This document shows positions 1-8,279 of a stretch of DNA of 64,000 nt, in pieces; within the stretch, counting starts at the first letter, position 1; each line of letters begins with the position of its first letter. The stretch covers positions 1,054,001 to 1,118,000 of the forward strand of contig CP015604.1 in assembly GCA_002284875.1 (NCBI GenBank), in the 5' to 3' direction. The position numbers were made by a program, and so were the translations under genes. The notes under the pieces were generated by a model. That model saw only the letters and a list, made by a program, of their open reading frames with translations, had not been told where the DNA came from and searched no databases. The stretch comes from Actinobacteria bacterium IMCC26103. Its GTDB lineage: Bacteria; Actinomycetota; Actinomycetes; Nanopelagicales; Nanopelagicaceae.

Positions 1-348
1 AGTGCCATTTACTAACTTACGTAGCGGCTCTGCAATTAAAGATTCACTCGTGCGCCCAGATAGCGCTACTGCATTAACGCCGGCTTTCTGCAGCGATCTA
101 GCAACTGCTGGCCCAACTTCTTCGGCCAGCACACGTTCTACAACTTCAAAGATCTCAGGTGTTGTAACGCGAAATCCACCGATAAATTCTGAAGTAATTT
201 CTTCGGCCTTTAGCGCGGCATCAATTTGCGGACCGCCACCGTGAACAATGACTAGTGCTACTCCCTGGGTTTGCGCAGCGGCTATCGCCTTGGCAAATGC
301 CCCATTCTCATCTTGCATCGCATGGCCACCAAATTTAACGACGATCAC
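1..348 (-). CDS. argB: Acetylglutamate kinase, N-terminal part (cut by window edge)
   Basis: This enzyme phosphorylates N-acetylglutamate, the second step of arginine synthesis, in the cytoplasm. The visible 116 residues hold the family landmarks: VKFGG (residues 4-8, phosphate-binding loop), HGGGPQ (36-41), FRVTTPE (59-65) and ALSG (95-98). The start is a GTG at 348-346 whose last two bases overlap the argJ TGA stop (GTGA, 4 bases). No ATG suits the frame, and VKFGG follows almost at once, so this N-terminus is shorter than usual for ArgB, where about 20 residues often precede the motif. It is the third gene of argC-argJ-argB and is probably translated by coupling to argJ. The C-terminal two thirds lie outside the window. 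Confidence 0.93.
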   Translation of the reverse strand, partial: MIVVKFGGHAMQDENGAFAKAIAAAQTQGVALVIVHGGGPQIDAALKAEEITSEFIGGFRVTTPEIFEVVERVLAEEVGPAVARSLQKAGVNAVALSGRTSESLIAEPLRKLVNGT

Positions 349-1487
349 GTTGCGTATGCCGAATTCTCGTGAACATAATCGTGCGATAGATCATTTGTAA
401 ATACCGTGGCGCTAGCGCTACCAACCTTGAGATCGATATCGATAGTAACTAAGCGATTGGCAAAGGAAACTAGATTGCGATCGGCAAAAGGGGCGCTGGA
501 TTTAGCTACCTGAACTCCGTTTAAAGTTACATCCATATCTAACGGGTTCAAGCGCACTTGTGCTGTGCCAACTGCGGCCAGAACACGTCCCCAATTGGGA
601 TCTCCTCCGAAGATGGCGCATTTCAATAGATTATTGCGGGCACAGGCGCGCGCTACTTCTACCGCATCAGATTCTGACGCTGCACCGCTAACTTTTATCG
701 CTACCGTCTTGGTCGATCCTTCAGCATCTGCAATCAATTGTTGTGAGAGCGAACCACAAACGCTCATTAGCGATTCTTCGAGTTCGGTCTCAGATGGCGC
801 AAAGCCGCTGGCACCGGAGCCCATTAACAGAACCGTGTCATTAGTTGATGTGCATCCGTCTGAATCAATTCGATTATAAGTACGGTCACAAACCCGTTGA
901 AAAATCTCTTGCGCCGTATCTGGCAAAATCGCATCTGTCATAACTACAGATAACATCGTTGCTAGCGCTGGCGCCAGCATGCCGGCGCCCTTAGCAACCC
1001 CAGAGACCTCGAACTTTTCTGATTTAAAGTTAGCGATTTTGGCCACGCTATCTGTTGTCATAATTGCTTTGGCAACTTCTTCGACAGCGTTCTGGTGAAG
1101 TCCTTTAGCGATGAGATCAATGCCGGAGATGATTTTCTGCATGGGCAATAGTTCGCCAATTAAGCCCGTTGAACAAACAACTACTTCACCAGATGAAATC
1201 CCAAGTACTTCGCCCACGTGTTCGGCAGTCTTATGGGTATCTGCAAATCCTTGCGGTCCAGTGCAGGCATTCGCTCCACCCGAATTTAATATTGCCGCAC
1301 GAACGATCTTCTCTTTTGTTACCTGCTTGCTCCATATGACGGGTGCGGCAATTACTTGATTTGTTGTGTAGACAGCGGCAGCAGCAAAGATCGGCCCGTT
1401 ATTTACAATTAGCGTCAAATCTAGCGCACCGGAACTCTTAAGGCCGGCGGCGCAAGATGCGGCGGTAAAGCCATTGGGTAACATCAT
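345..1487 (-). CDS. argJ: Glutamate N-acetyltransferase / amino-acid acetyltransferase
   Basis: ArgJ moves the acetyl group from N-acetylornithine to glutamate, recycling acetate in arginine synthesis; many members also use acetyl-CoA. The protein has 380 residues, a normal length. The self-cleavage site is visible as KGAGMLAPALATML, where Thr176 becomes the N-terminal nucleophile of the beta chain. The motif DGCTSTNDTVL follows further on. The ATG overlaps the argC TGA stop by 4 bases, which suggests translational coupling. A second ATG follows directly, so the exact start could be one codon later. Whether it is mono- or bifunctional cannot be read from the sequence. Confidence 0.96.
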   Translation of the reverse strand: MMLPNGFTAASCAAGLKSSGALDLTLIVNNGPIFAAAAVYTTNQVIAAPVIWSKQVTKEKIVRAAILNSGGANACTGPQGFADTHKTAEHVGEVLGISSGEVVVCSTGLIGELLPMQKIISGIDLIAKGLHQNAVEEVAKAIMTTDSVAKIANFKSEKFEVSGVAKGAGMLAPALATMLSVVMTDAILPDTAQEIFQRVCDRTYNRIDSDGCTSTNDTVLLMGSGASGFAPSETELEESLMSVCGSLSQQLIADAEGSTKTVAIKVSGAASESDAVEVARACARNNLLKCAIFGGDPNWGRVLAAVGTAQVRLNPLDMDVTLNGVQVAKSSAPFADRNLVSFANRLVTIDIDLKVGSASATVFTNDLSHDYVHENSAYAT

Positions 1488-2503
1488 GCGCCAATGCCTT
1501 GACTCGTGAGCCCTAAGTTCTCTTTCAAACCACAGATAATGTTCGCATTTTGGATTGCTTGCCCAGCAGCTCCTTTGACCAAGTTATCAATCGCAACGCT
1601 GACAATTAAACGATTGGTGTGCTGGTCAACGGCTACCTGCATCGCAACGTAATTACTTCCTAGAACTGACGCTGTCTTAGGCATCTGGCCTTCGGGAAGC
1701 AGATGAACAAATTCCTCTTTTGCGCAGGCCTTCTCATATGCGCTGCGAACTTTCTTTATATCAACACCCGGTTTCAACTTCATCGTTATAGTTGCCAAAA
1801 TTCCGCGCGGCATTGGAGCCAATATCGGTGTGAAGGAAACTTTCGTCTCTTCACCCGTGGAACGGATAATCGCTTCTTCAATTTCCGGGGTATGTTGATG
1901 CACTCCCCCGAATTTATAAGAAGTGAGATTTCCCATCACCTCACTTGCAATGAGATTTATCTTTGCGCTGCGGCCCGCCCCAGTTGTTCCAGATGCGGCA
2001 ACAACTACGACATCGCTGACATCGGCTATCTGCGCAGCAGGTGCCACACCAAGGGCAATTGCAGTTGCGTAACAACCTGGGTTTGCCACTTTGCTAGATT
2101 TTGCAATCAGATCACGTGCACCTGGCAGTTCAGGTGCGCCATATGTCCATGTACCTGCGTGATCGCCGCCGTAATATTTTTCCCACTTTGTGGAGTCTTC
2201 TAAACGGTAATCGGCACCTAAGTCAACGATCTTTGCCTTCGGGTTCAGGGAGGCAATAACTTTTGCGCTCTCGCCATGCGGTAGCGCTAGGAAGATAAGT
2301 TCGCAACAGTCAAAGTCACTTGCAGCGAAAGCGCTAAATTTCTGACCCGAATAGCTAACTAATTGCGGATGTACCGATGTAATCATCTCGCCTGCGTTGG
2401 AATGGGCGGTGACAGTGCAGACTTCAAATTCAGGATGGCCCGCTAATAAACGCAGCAGCTCTCCCCCGGCATAGCCGCTAGCTCCAATGACACCGATTTT
2501 CAT
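1484..2503 (-). CDS. argC: N-acetyl-gamma-glutamyl-phosphate reductase
   Basis: ArgC reduces N-acetylglutamyl phosphate with NADPH, the third step of arginine synthesis. It has 339 residues. The N-terminal Rossmann fold shows GASGYAGGELLRLL (residues 7-20), and the catalytic cysteine is Cys144 in NPGCYATA. It is the first gene of argC-argJ-argB. Six bases upstream of the ATG lies a TATAGT -10 element and there is no Shine-Dalgarno, so its mRNA is probably leaderless. Two ARG-box-like palindromes overlap and precede this promoter, which suggests repression by ArgR in the presence of arginine. Confidence 0.96.
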   Translation of the reverse strand: MKIGVIGASGYAGGELLRLLAGHPEFEVCTVTAHSNAGEMITSVHPQLVSYSGQKFSAFAASDFDCCELIFLALPHGESAKVIASLNPKAKIVDLGADYRLEDSTKWEKYYGGDHAGTWTYGAPELPGARDLIAKSSKVANPGCYATAIALGVAPAAQIADVSDVVVVAASGTTGAGRSAKINLIASEVMGNLTSYKFGGVHQHTPEIEEAIIRSTGEETKVSFTPILAPMPRGILATITMKLKPGVDIKKVRSAYEKACAKEEFVHLLPEGQMPKTASVLGSNYVAMQVAVDQHTNRLIVSVAIDNLVKGAAGQAIQNANIICGLKENLGLTSQGIGA

Positions 2504-2509
2504 GGGGTG

Positions 2510-2515
2510 ACTATA
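2510..2515 (-). promoter_or_regulatory. -10 element of argC, leaderless type
   Basis: TATAGT on the minus strand lies 6 bases (CACCCC) before the argC ATG. This places the transcription start at or next to the A of the start codon. No Shine-Dalgarno is present. It partly overlaps the nearer ARG-box-like site, as expected for a repressed promoter. Confidence 0.6.
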
Positions 2516-2548
2516 GCATAATTATGCGCCATCATGCATATTTATACA
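2515..2548. promoter_or_regulatory. Twin ARG boxes (candidate ArgR operator) upstream of argC
   Basis: Two palindromes lie in the 48-base gap between pheT and argC. GCATAATTATGC (2516-2527) is a perfect 12-base palindrome, and TGCATATTTATACA (2535-2548) fits the ArgR half-site pattern TGnATnnnnATnCA. Their centres are 20 bases apart, close to the two-turn spacing of paired ARG boxes known from ArgR/AhrC systems. They overlap or flank the argC -10 element. No argR gene is visible in the window, so the regulator is inferred from the site. Confidence 0.72.
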
Positions 2549-2551
2549 TAA

Positions 2552-5008
2552 TCAGTTAGTACGTAGGACCGCTCCGGTGGCCTTGGCAGCCGCCAAAACG
2601 GCCGATTCACGCATCGCAGAGACCTCAGCCCCTGTAAGAGTTCGATCAGAAGCGCGGAAAGTAAGGGTAAAGGCAAGTGAAATCTTGCCATCGCCAATCT
2701 TGTCGTAACGATCAAAGAGTGCGATTGATTCAAGTAGCTCGCCGGCGCCGGCGCGAAGTGCACTTTCTACATCTTGGGCAGATACCGAACTATCCACGAT
2801 GAGTGCAACATCCTGCACCGCCGCGGGCATTGTGCCGACGCGCAATGGGCGGACAATATCTGAATCAGGTAGAGCGCTTAATCCAACAGCAAAGGCAGCG
2901 CTACGTTCTGGCAGACCGTACTTCGCAATAATTCGTGGATGAATTTCTCCAGCATGTGCGACCGCTTTACCGTCTACAATTAATTCAGCGCATCGCCCGG
3001 GATGCCAAGGTGCAAAATCAGAACGCTTTATCGTCCATTGCAGATTGCACAACTGCAAAATATCTTGGGCATAAGCGATGGCATCTTGCCAGTTATAGCT
3101 ACGCGCCTTTCCTTGCCAATCTTCACTTTCAGTTTTGCCTACGAGTAGACCTGCGACGTGAAATGCTTGTGGTGGCACGCTGGCATAAATGGCGGCAATA
3201 GTTTTCGCATCAGGGCGAGAACCAATTTCTGGCGATACTGCAGGAGTTAACTTCTGAGAGCTTCTGAAAATAGAACCCATTTCAAAGATTGCAAAATCTT
3301 TGGCGCCGCGGCTGATATTACGAGCAGCCACCTCAATTAACCCTGGCACCAAATGCACGCGCATAAGTGGGGCTTCTTCAGACATTGGATTTGCGATGCG
3401 ATAGGTGGCAGCGCGATCGCCGACAAATCCCATCTGGTCAATCGTCTCTTGATTGGTAAATGGAAAAGTTTGAACTTCCGCTAAGCCACGGGCGGCTAGC
3501 ATCGCAGCAATTGCGCGGCGCCGCTTTTGGGTTGGCGTCAGGCTGGCGTGCTTAGGTCGTGGCGGCAAAATTGATGGGATCTTGTCATAACCGATCATGC
3601 GCGCAACTTCTTCGGCCAAATCTGTCTGTGTTAATAAATCCGAGCGCCATGCTGGCGGATCAACGGTGAAGCTCTTCTCATCCACATCGCAACCAATAAC
3701 CCGAAGGACGCGGGCGATCTCATCTTTAGATACCTCTAGCCCAAGTAACTTGGGGATAAATGCGGGATCTAACTTTATAACCGGCGCATATTTAGGCTCT
3801 CCAGCAACCACAGTTGCAACGTGAACGGCAGAACTGTGAGCAGTCAGCAGTTGAACAAATCGCGCCGATGCAAATTCAGCAAGGCTGGGATCAACGCTGC
3901 GTTCTAAGCGGCGGGATGCTTCAGAAGATAATTTGTGGCGGCGTGAATTTCTAGCTACACAAACTGGATCAAAGCGAACTGCTTCGAGTGCAATATCTGT
4001 CGTGCTCTCTGAAATCTCGGATGACTGCCCACCCATGGTTCCGGCTAGTGCAAGTGGTTGCTTATCGTCACAAACCATCAAATCGTCTGGATCTAGTTGT
4101 CGTACCTGACCATCGAGAGTTGTAAATGGCTGCCCTTTACCCGCACGTTTAATAGTTAAGCCACCAGAGATCTTCGCCTTATCAAATGCATGCAGCGGTT
4201 GACCGAGTTCGAGCATCACATAGTTGGTTACATCTACCACTAATGAGATGGAGCGCATCCCCATCTTTTCAATACGACGGCGCATCCACATCGGAGTCTT
4301 GGCCGATGGATCAAAGTTAGAGAGCGTTCGTAAATAAAAAACTGACGCGGAATTGGGATCTTCGATCTTTGCCGTAACGCCTTTACCAGAATCGGAAAAA
4401 GCAATCTTGCGCAGAGCATCCACTGGATCTGAATATTTAAGGTTTAGTGAGCCGGCAACTTCTCGCGCCACACCACGGATGCTAAGGGCATAACCGCGAT
4501 CAGGGTTTACTGCGATATCAAAGATGGTGTCGTTTATTTCCAAACCAGTTATTGCATCAGCACCAATTTCAACATCGCCTTCGGCAAAGACCATAATTCC
4601 GGAATGATCATCGCCGAGTCCGAGTTCACGCGAAGAACAGATCATTCCGTTGGAGGTCTTGCCGTACGTTTCACGAGCTGCGATATGGAAATCCCCCGGT
4701 AGAACCGCACCAGGAAGCGCTGCAACGATCAGATCGCCGACCGTAAAATTAGTTGCTCCACAAATTACATAGCGGGTTTCTTTCTCACCACAATCCAGGC
4801 CAACGTAGCGAATCGGCTTCTTAAACTCGGTAATCTCTTCAATCGATAAGACCTTGGCGAATTTAAGCGGCCCAGTTAGCCCAGCTCCAGCTTCGATTAT
4901 CTCTTCAACTTCGAAGCCAACCCGAATCAAACCATCTGAGATTTGTTCTGAAGTTATATTCGCTGGAATATCAACGAATTCACGGAGCCACGATAAAGGT
5001 GCGCGCAT
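2552..5008 (-). CDS. pheT: Phenylalanine--tRNA ligase beta subunit
   Basis: This is the large subunit of the alpha2-beta2 enzyme that charges tRNA-Phe. It has 818 residues, normal for the bacterial form. From the N-terminus there is an EMAP-type tRNA-binding domain (about residues 40-150, with CGATNFTVGD), then the B3/B4 editing region in the middle (around SSEASRRLERSVDP), the B5 region, the catalytic-like core, and a C-terminal FDX-ACB anticodon-binding domain (about 725-818, VQDVALIVDSSV). The pheS TAA is followed directly by the pheT ATG, so the two subunits are co-translated. Confidence 0.97.
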   Translation of the reverse strand: MRAPLSWLREFVDIPANITSEQISDGLIRVGFEVEEIIEAGAGLTGPLKFAKVLSIEEITEFKKPIRYVGLDCGEKETRYVICGATNFTVGDLIVAALPGAVLPGDFHIAARETYGKTSNGMICSSRELGLGDDHSGIMVFAEGDVEIGADAITGLEINDTIFDIAVNPDRGYALSIRGVAREVAGSLNLKYSDPVDALRKIAFSDSGKGVTAKIEDPNSASVFYLRTLSNFDPSAKTPMWMRRRIEKMGMRSISLVVDVTNYVMLELGQPLHAFDKAKISGGLTIKRAGKGQPFTTLDGQVRQLDPDDLMVCDDKQPLALAGTMGGQSSEISESTTDIALEAVRFDPVCVARNSRRHKLSSEASRRLERSVDPSLAEFASARFVQLLTAHSSAVHVATVVAGEPKYAPVIKLDPAFIPKLLGLEVSKDEIARVLRVIGCDVDEKSFTVDPPAWRSDLLTQTDLAEEVARMIGYDKIPSILPPRPKHASLTPTQKRRRAIAAMLAARGLAEVQTFPFTNQETIDQMGFVGDRAATYRIANPMSEEAPLMRVHLVPGLIEVAARNISRGAKDFAIFEMGSIFRSSQKLTPAVSPEIGSRPDAKTIAAIYASVPPQAFHVAGLLVGKTESEDWQGKARSYNWQDAIAYAQDILQLCNLQWTIKRSDFAPWHPGRCAELIVDGKAVAHAGEIHPRIIAKYGLPERSAAFAVGLSALPDSDIVRPLRVGTMPAAVQDVALIVDSSVSAQDVESALRAGAGELLESIALFDRYDKIGDGKISLAFTLTFRASDRTLTGAEVSAMRESAVLAAAKATGAVLRTN

Positions 5009-6016
5009 TTAAAGACCTACTCCGAATTGGCGAGTAAAGCGCAGATCGCCTTCAACGATGTCATGCATATCAGTTACGTTATGGCGGACCATCAGCGTAC
5101 GTTCCAGACCCATACCAAATGCAAAGCCGCTATAAACTTCAGTGTCTATGCCGCATGTTTGTAGAACTATGGGATTTACCATGCCGCAGCCGCCCCACTC
5201 AATCCAGCGACCGTTAAAGAAGATATCGACTTCCGCACTGGGTTCAGTAAAAGGAAAGAACGACGGGCGAAGTCGAGTTGTAACATCTGGGCCAAACATC
5301 GCTTGCGCAAAGTTATCGAGCGTTCCTTTGAGGTGGGCCATGGTGATGCCCTTATCTACTACTAACCCTTCCACCTGATGAAATACCGGGCTATGGGTTG
5401 CATCTAACTCATCGGCGCGAAAGGTGCGCCCCGGGCAGATCATGTAGATAGGTGGTTCGTGCTGGAGCATAGAACGAATTTGAACCGGTGAAGTTTGGGT
5501 ACGTAAAACCATTCCAGAGCCAACTGGTTCGATATAGAAAGTATCTTGCATTGTTCGAGCAGGATGATCTGCTGGGATGTTTAGCGCATCGAAGTTAAGC
5601 CAACCCGATTCAAGTTCTGGGCCTTCCTCAACGCTATAGCCCTGTTCGATAAAGAAATCACTAATCTCATTTTTAATTATAGAAATTGGGTGAAGACCAC
5701 CACGATGAGAACGATTGACTGGCAGAGTTATATCGACGATCTCTTCTAGTAAAACTTTGGCATCACGTTCTGCCTCTAACTTTGCTGTTGCCACCTGAAG
5801 TGCCGCGGTAATCGCAGCTTTGCCCTCGCCGATAATCTTGCCGGCGCTGGCTTTCTCATCTGCCGCCATTGAGCCAAGGGCACGATTAGCTAGCGAGATA
5901 TCTGATTTGTCGCCAAGATGTGCCAAGCGCGCGGCCTTTAACTCATCTAAATCTTTGGCTGATGCAAAGGCCGTTTCAGCAGCAGCGATCCAACGCTTTA
6001 TATCTGCCGGATTCAT
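5009..6016 (-). CDS. pheS: Phenylalanine--tRNA ligase alpha subunit
   Basis: This catalytic class II subunit attaches phenylalanine to tRNA-Phe. It has 335 residues, with an N-terminal coiled coil (about 1-90), motif 2 at FRADELDATHSP (199-210) and motif 3 at GMGLERTLM (301-309). The gene follows the rRNA methyltransferase by 45 bases. It appears to have its own promoter, because TAGAAT lies 6 bases before the ATG with no Shine-Dalgarno. pheT follows without a gap. Confidence 0.97.
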   Translation of the reverse strand: MNPADIKRWIAAAETAFASAKDLDELKAARLAHLGDKSDISLANRALGSMAADEKASAGKIIGEGKAAITAALQVATAKLEAERDAKVLLEEIVDITLPVNRSHRGGLHPISIIKNEISDFFIEQGYSVEEGPELESGWLNFDALNIPADHPARTMQDTFYIEPVGSGMVLRTQTSPVQIRSMLQHEPPIYMICPGRTFRADELDATHSPVFHQVEGLVVDKGITMAHLKGTLDNFAQAMFGPDVTTRLRPSFFPFTEPSAEVDIFFNGRWIEWGGCGMVNPIVLQTCGIDTEVYSGFAFGMGLERTLMVRHNVTDMHDIVEGDLRFTRQFGVGL

Positions 6017-6022
6017 GCGGGA

Positions 6023-6028
6023 ATTCTA
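6023..6028 (-). promoter_or_regulatory. -10 element of pheST, leaderless type
   Basis: TAGAAT on the minus strand is separated from the pheS ATG by TCCCGC (6 bases). No Shine-Dalgarno is present, so transcription probably starts at the ATG. Confidence 0.58.
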
Positions 6029-6061
6029 ACCTGCTGACCTTGCTCGGTGAGGGATATTTGC

Positions 6062-6841
6062 TTACTTATGCGAGAGGTGAAAGATCACAATCGCCGCTGA
6101 GGCTGCAAGATTAAGGCTTTCGGCATTGCCGGTCATAGGAATACTTACTTGCATTACATCAGAATTGATCAAGGCATCAATGCCACGTGCCTCATTACCA
6201 AAAATCGCTACGCAATCAGGTAAATCGCTAAGTTCTAAAAGTGAGGTACTTCCTTGTGCGCTAAGGGCGATCTTCTTGACGGTCGGAAGTTGCTCACTCA
6301 TTTGGTTAAGTGTGATCCCAGTAAATAGCGGCACATGCCATAACGAACCAGCGGTAGCCCGGACCACCTTCGGCGAATACATATCGACGCTGCCAGGTGA
6401 AACTATGACTGCGTCTACACCCATGGCATCTGCTGTGCGCAGAATAGTTCCGGCATTGCCCGGATCTTGGATCTCGTGTAGATATATGAAGCGCGAATTT
6501 CCATTTGCTTTTAACTTTGTAAAATCATTATCGGCAACAGCACAGATTGAAATAATTCCTTGCGGAGTCATTGTCGATGACATCGCCGCCATCACGGGTT
6601 CGCTGACCATTACGACTTCAGCGTTTGAGAGGTCAAGGCCCACTTGAGCAATGCGGTTATTACCGCTTTCAGTTAAGTAGACCGTTTTAACGATGGGGCC
6701 TTGCATTGCAGTAAATGCCTCCCGAGCACATTGCAAACCTTCGGCGATAAATTCGCCATGCGCTGCTCTTTCTTTGTTGCCGCGGGAAGAGATAAGAGCC
6801 TTCACTCGCGCGATATGCGGCGAGTGAAGGCTCTCGATCAT
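6062..6841 (-). CDS. TrmH/SpoU-family 23S rRNA 2'-O-methyltransferase (TsnR-like)
   Basis: This is a SPOUT-class RNA methyltransferase that uses S-adenosylmethionine, 259 residues long. An N-terminal substrate-binding region (FIAEGLQCAREA) precedes the trefoil-knot motifs HEIQDPGNAGTILRTADAMG, IFGNEARGID and IPMTGNAESLNLAASAAI, which are SpoU motifs 1, 2 and 3 in order. It follows rplT by 22 bases and is probably co-transcribed with infC-rpmI-rplT, a placement common in actinobacteria. The exact nucleotide modified cannot be told from the sequence. Confidence 0.9.
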   Translation of the reverse strand: MIESLHSPHIARVKALISSRGNKERAAHGEFIAEGLQCAREAFTAMQGPIVKTVYLTESGNNRIAQVGLDLSNAEVVMVSEPVMAAMSSTMTPQGIISICAVADNDFTKLKANGNSRFIYLHEIQDPGNAGTILRTADAMGVDAVIVSPGSVDMYSPKVVRATAGSLWHVPLFTGITLNQMSEQLPTVKKIALSAQGSTSLLELSDLPDCVAIFGNEARGIDALINSDVMQVSIPMTGNAESLNLAASAAIVIFHLSHK

Positions 6842-6863
6842 CTAATTTCTCAGCAGCGGCTAA

Positions 6864-7223
6864 TTACGCGCTGACGAGGTTCTTGCGCGCTAGATCAACT
6901 AGCACCTTAAATGTTGCAGGATCATTCGTAGCGATATCCGATAGAACGCGACGATCAACCTCAACACCAGCAGCCTTTAGCCCTTGGATAAAGCGGTTGT
7001 AGGTCATTCCGTTTTCGCGAGCAGCAGCGTTAATGCGCTGGATCCAAAGCTGACGGAAATCGCCTTTCTTATCTTTACGATCATTGAAGGCGTACACCAT
7101 TGAGTGAGTAACTTGTTCCTTCGCCTTTGTGAAAAGACGGGAACGTTGCCCACGGTATCCACTGGCACGTTCTAAGGTTGTGCGACGCTTCTTAGCAGCG
7201 TGAACTCCACGTTTTACTCTCAT
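6864..7223 (-). CDS. rplT: 50S ribosomal protein L20
   Basis: L20 binds 23S rRNA and is needed early in large-subunit assembly. The 119-residue protein is a normal length and strongly basic, with the characteristic start [14 protein letters not shown] and [21 protein letters not shown] in the middle. A Shine-Dalgarno (GGAG) precedes the ATG. It is the third gene of infC-rpmI-rplT. Confidence 0.98.
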   Translation of the reverse strand: MRVKRGVHAAKKRRTTLERASGYRGQRSRLFTKAKEQVTHSMVYAFNDRKDKKGDFRQLWIQRINAAARENGMTYNRFIQGLKAAGVEVDRRVLSDIATNDPATFKVLVDLARKNLVSA

Positions 7224-7237
7224 TTAATTCACGCTCC

Positions 7238-7435
7238 TTACTTAAGACCAAGCATGCGCTTGGCTGTCATAGTTACGGTTGGCTTTGCTGATTGTTCAGT
7301 ACTCAGACGACGAGTAACGCGAGATGACTTACGCTCCAAAAGGTGGCGCTTGCCGGCACGCTCGTGCATGATCTTTCCTGATCCGGTAACGCGAAAAGTC
7401 TTCTTCGCGCCACTGTGGGTCTTCATCTTTGGCAT
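7238..7435 (-). CDS. rpmI: 50S ribosomal protein L35
   Basis: A 65-residue basic large-subunit protein beginning [22 protein letters not shown], the L35 signature. The Shine-Dalgarno AGGAGA lies before the ATG. It sits between infC and rplT, the near-universal bacterial order. Confidence 0.98.
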   Translation of the reverse strand: MPKMKTHSGAKKTFRVTGSGKIMHERAGKRHLLERKSSRVTRRLSTEQSAKPTVTMTAKRMLGLK

Positions 7436-7469
7436 CTATCTTCTCCTGTACTTCGTCGTGTTATTAAAT

Positions 7470-8069
7470 CTATTTATCTTCAGCAGTTGCCGCTTGCGCT
7501 GCCACCGCTGCTTCTTTAGCAGCTCGCGCCGCTTTCTGTTCTGCAACTGCTTCGGTCTTCTTCTTTGTAGGACCGAGCACCATCGTCATATTTCGTCCCT
7601 CTTGCTTTGGGGCGAACTCGACAAAAGCGACTTCAGCAACATCTTCTGCAAGGCGTTGCAATAGTTTGTAACCAAGCTCGGGGCGAGTTTGTTCGCGTCC
7701 GCGGAACTTCATCGTGATCTTTACCTTGTCGCCACCTTTTAAGAATTTCACGATCGCGTTACGTTTTGTTTCGTAATCATGGTTCTCAATCTTTGGCGTC
7801 AAGCGCACTTCCTTCACCACAATGTGGGTCTGGTTCTGACGGGCTTCACGGGCTTTCTGGGCTACTTCATATTTATATTTGCCGAAGTCCATAATTTTGC
7901 ATACAGGTGGATTGGCATCAGGTGCGATCTCTACGAGATCTAATCCGACTTCATCTGCCATCTGTAGCGCCGTGTCGATATCTACAACTCCAACTTGGTC
8001 TCCGGTATGTCCGATAAGACGAATTTGAGGTGTGCGGATACGGTCATTAATGCGCGGTTCAGTTGTGAT
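7470..8069 (-). CDS. infC: Translation initiation factor IF-3, with an AUC start codon
   Basis: IF-3 binds the 30S subunit and checks start-codon pairing. An ATG-only reading would start at 7961 and lose the first 36 residues. The frame upstream reads [19 protein letters not shown], the conserved IF-3 N-terminus, and opens only four codons after an in-frame TAA (8081-8079). The only plausible start is ATC at 8069-8067, preceded by AAGGAG with a 5-base spacer. AUU/AUC starts are known for infC and let IF-3 limit its own translation. The product is 199 residues: N-terminal domain, linker [17 protein letters not shown], and C-terminal domain with [12 protein letters not shown]. Confidence 0.93.
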   Translation of the reverse strand: MTTEPRINDRIRTPQIRLIGHTGDQVGVVDIDTALQMADEVGLDLVEIAPDANPPVCKIMDFGKYKYEVAQKAREARQNQTHIVVKEVRLTPKIENHDYETKRNAIVKFLKGGDKVKITMKFRGREQTRPELGYKLLQRLAEDVAEVAFVEFAPKQEGRNMTMVLGPTKKKTEAVAEQKAARAAKEAAVAAQAATAEDK

Positions 8070-8279
8070 TTGTGCTCCTTAGTTGGTCTGCTACTTGTCT
8101 TTTGACTTAGGTAGCCAGGCTTATCGCAAAAATCGCGCACCGCTAAGGAAAATAAATAACGCCCGCAGGCGAATTACTTTCGACAAACCAGCCAGCTCTA
8201 CTTAAGTAGGCTGAGAAGGTGGGAGCGGTGAGCTCCTCTTGCAGTAGCCGAGGCCACTGGTCTGAGGGTTACTTTACCT
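8070..8279 (-). promoter_or_regulatory. infC leader region with a terminator-like hairpin
   Basis: This 210-base gap between fabI and infC is the longest in the window and should hold the infC promoter and leader. On the minus strand CGCCTGCGGGCG (8171-8160) can form a 4-bp stem and is followed by a T-rich run TTATTTATTTT, which resembles a weak terminator or attenuator. A 12-base palindrome CTACTTAAGTAG lies at 8198-8209. I see no convincing -35/-10 pair. Leader control of infC-rpmI-rplT is known in other bacteria, but this sequence does not let me assign a known leader family. Confidence 0.4.

Noticed and set aside
1703-2203. Plus-strand open frame of 166 codons opposite argC
   Set aside because: It lies wholly inside argC on the other strand, has no recognisable motif and is rich in Cys/Arg/His from reversed codons.
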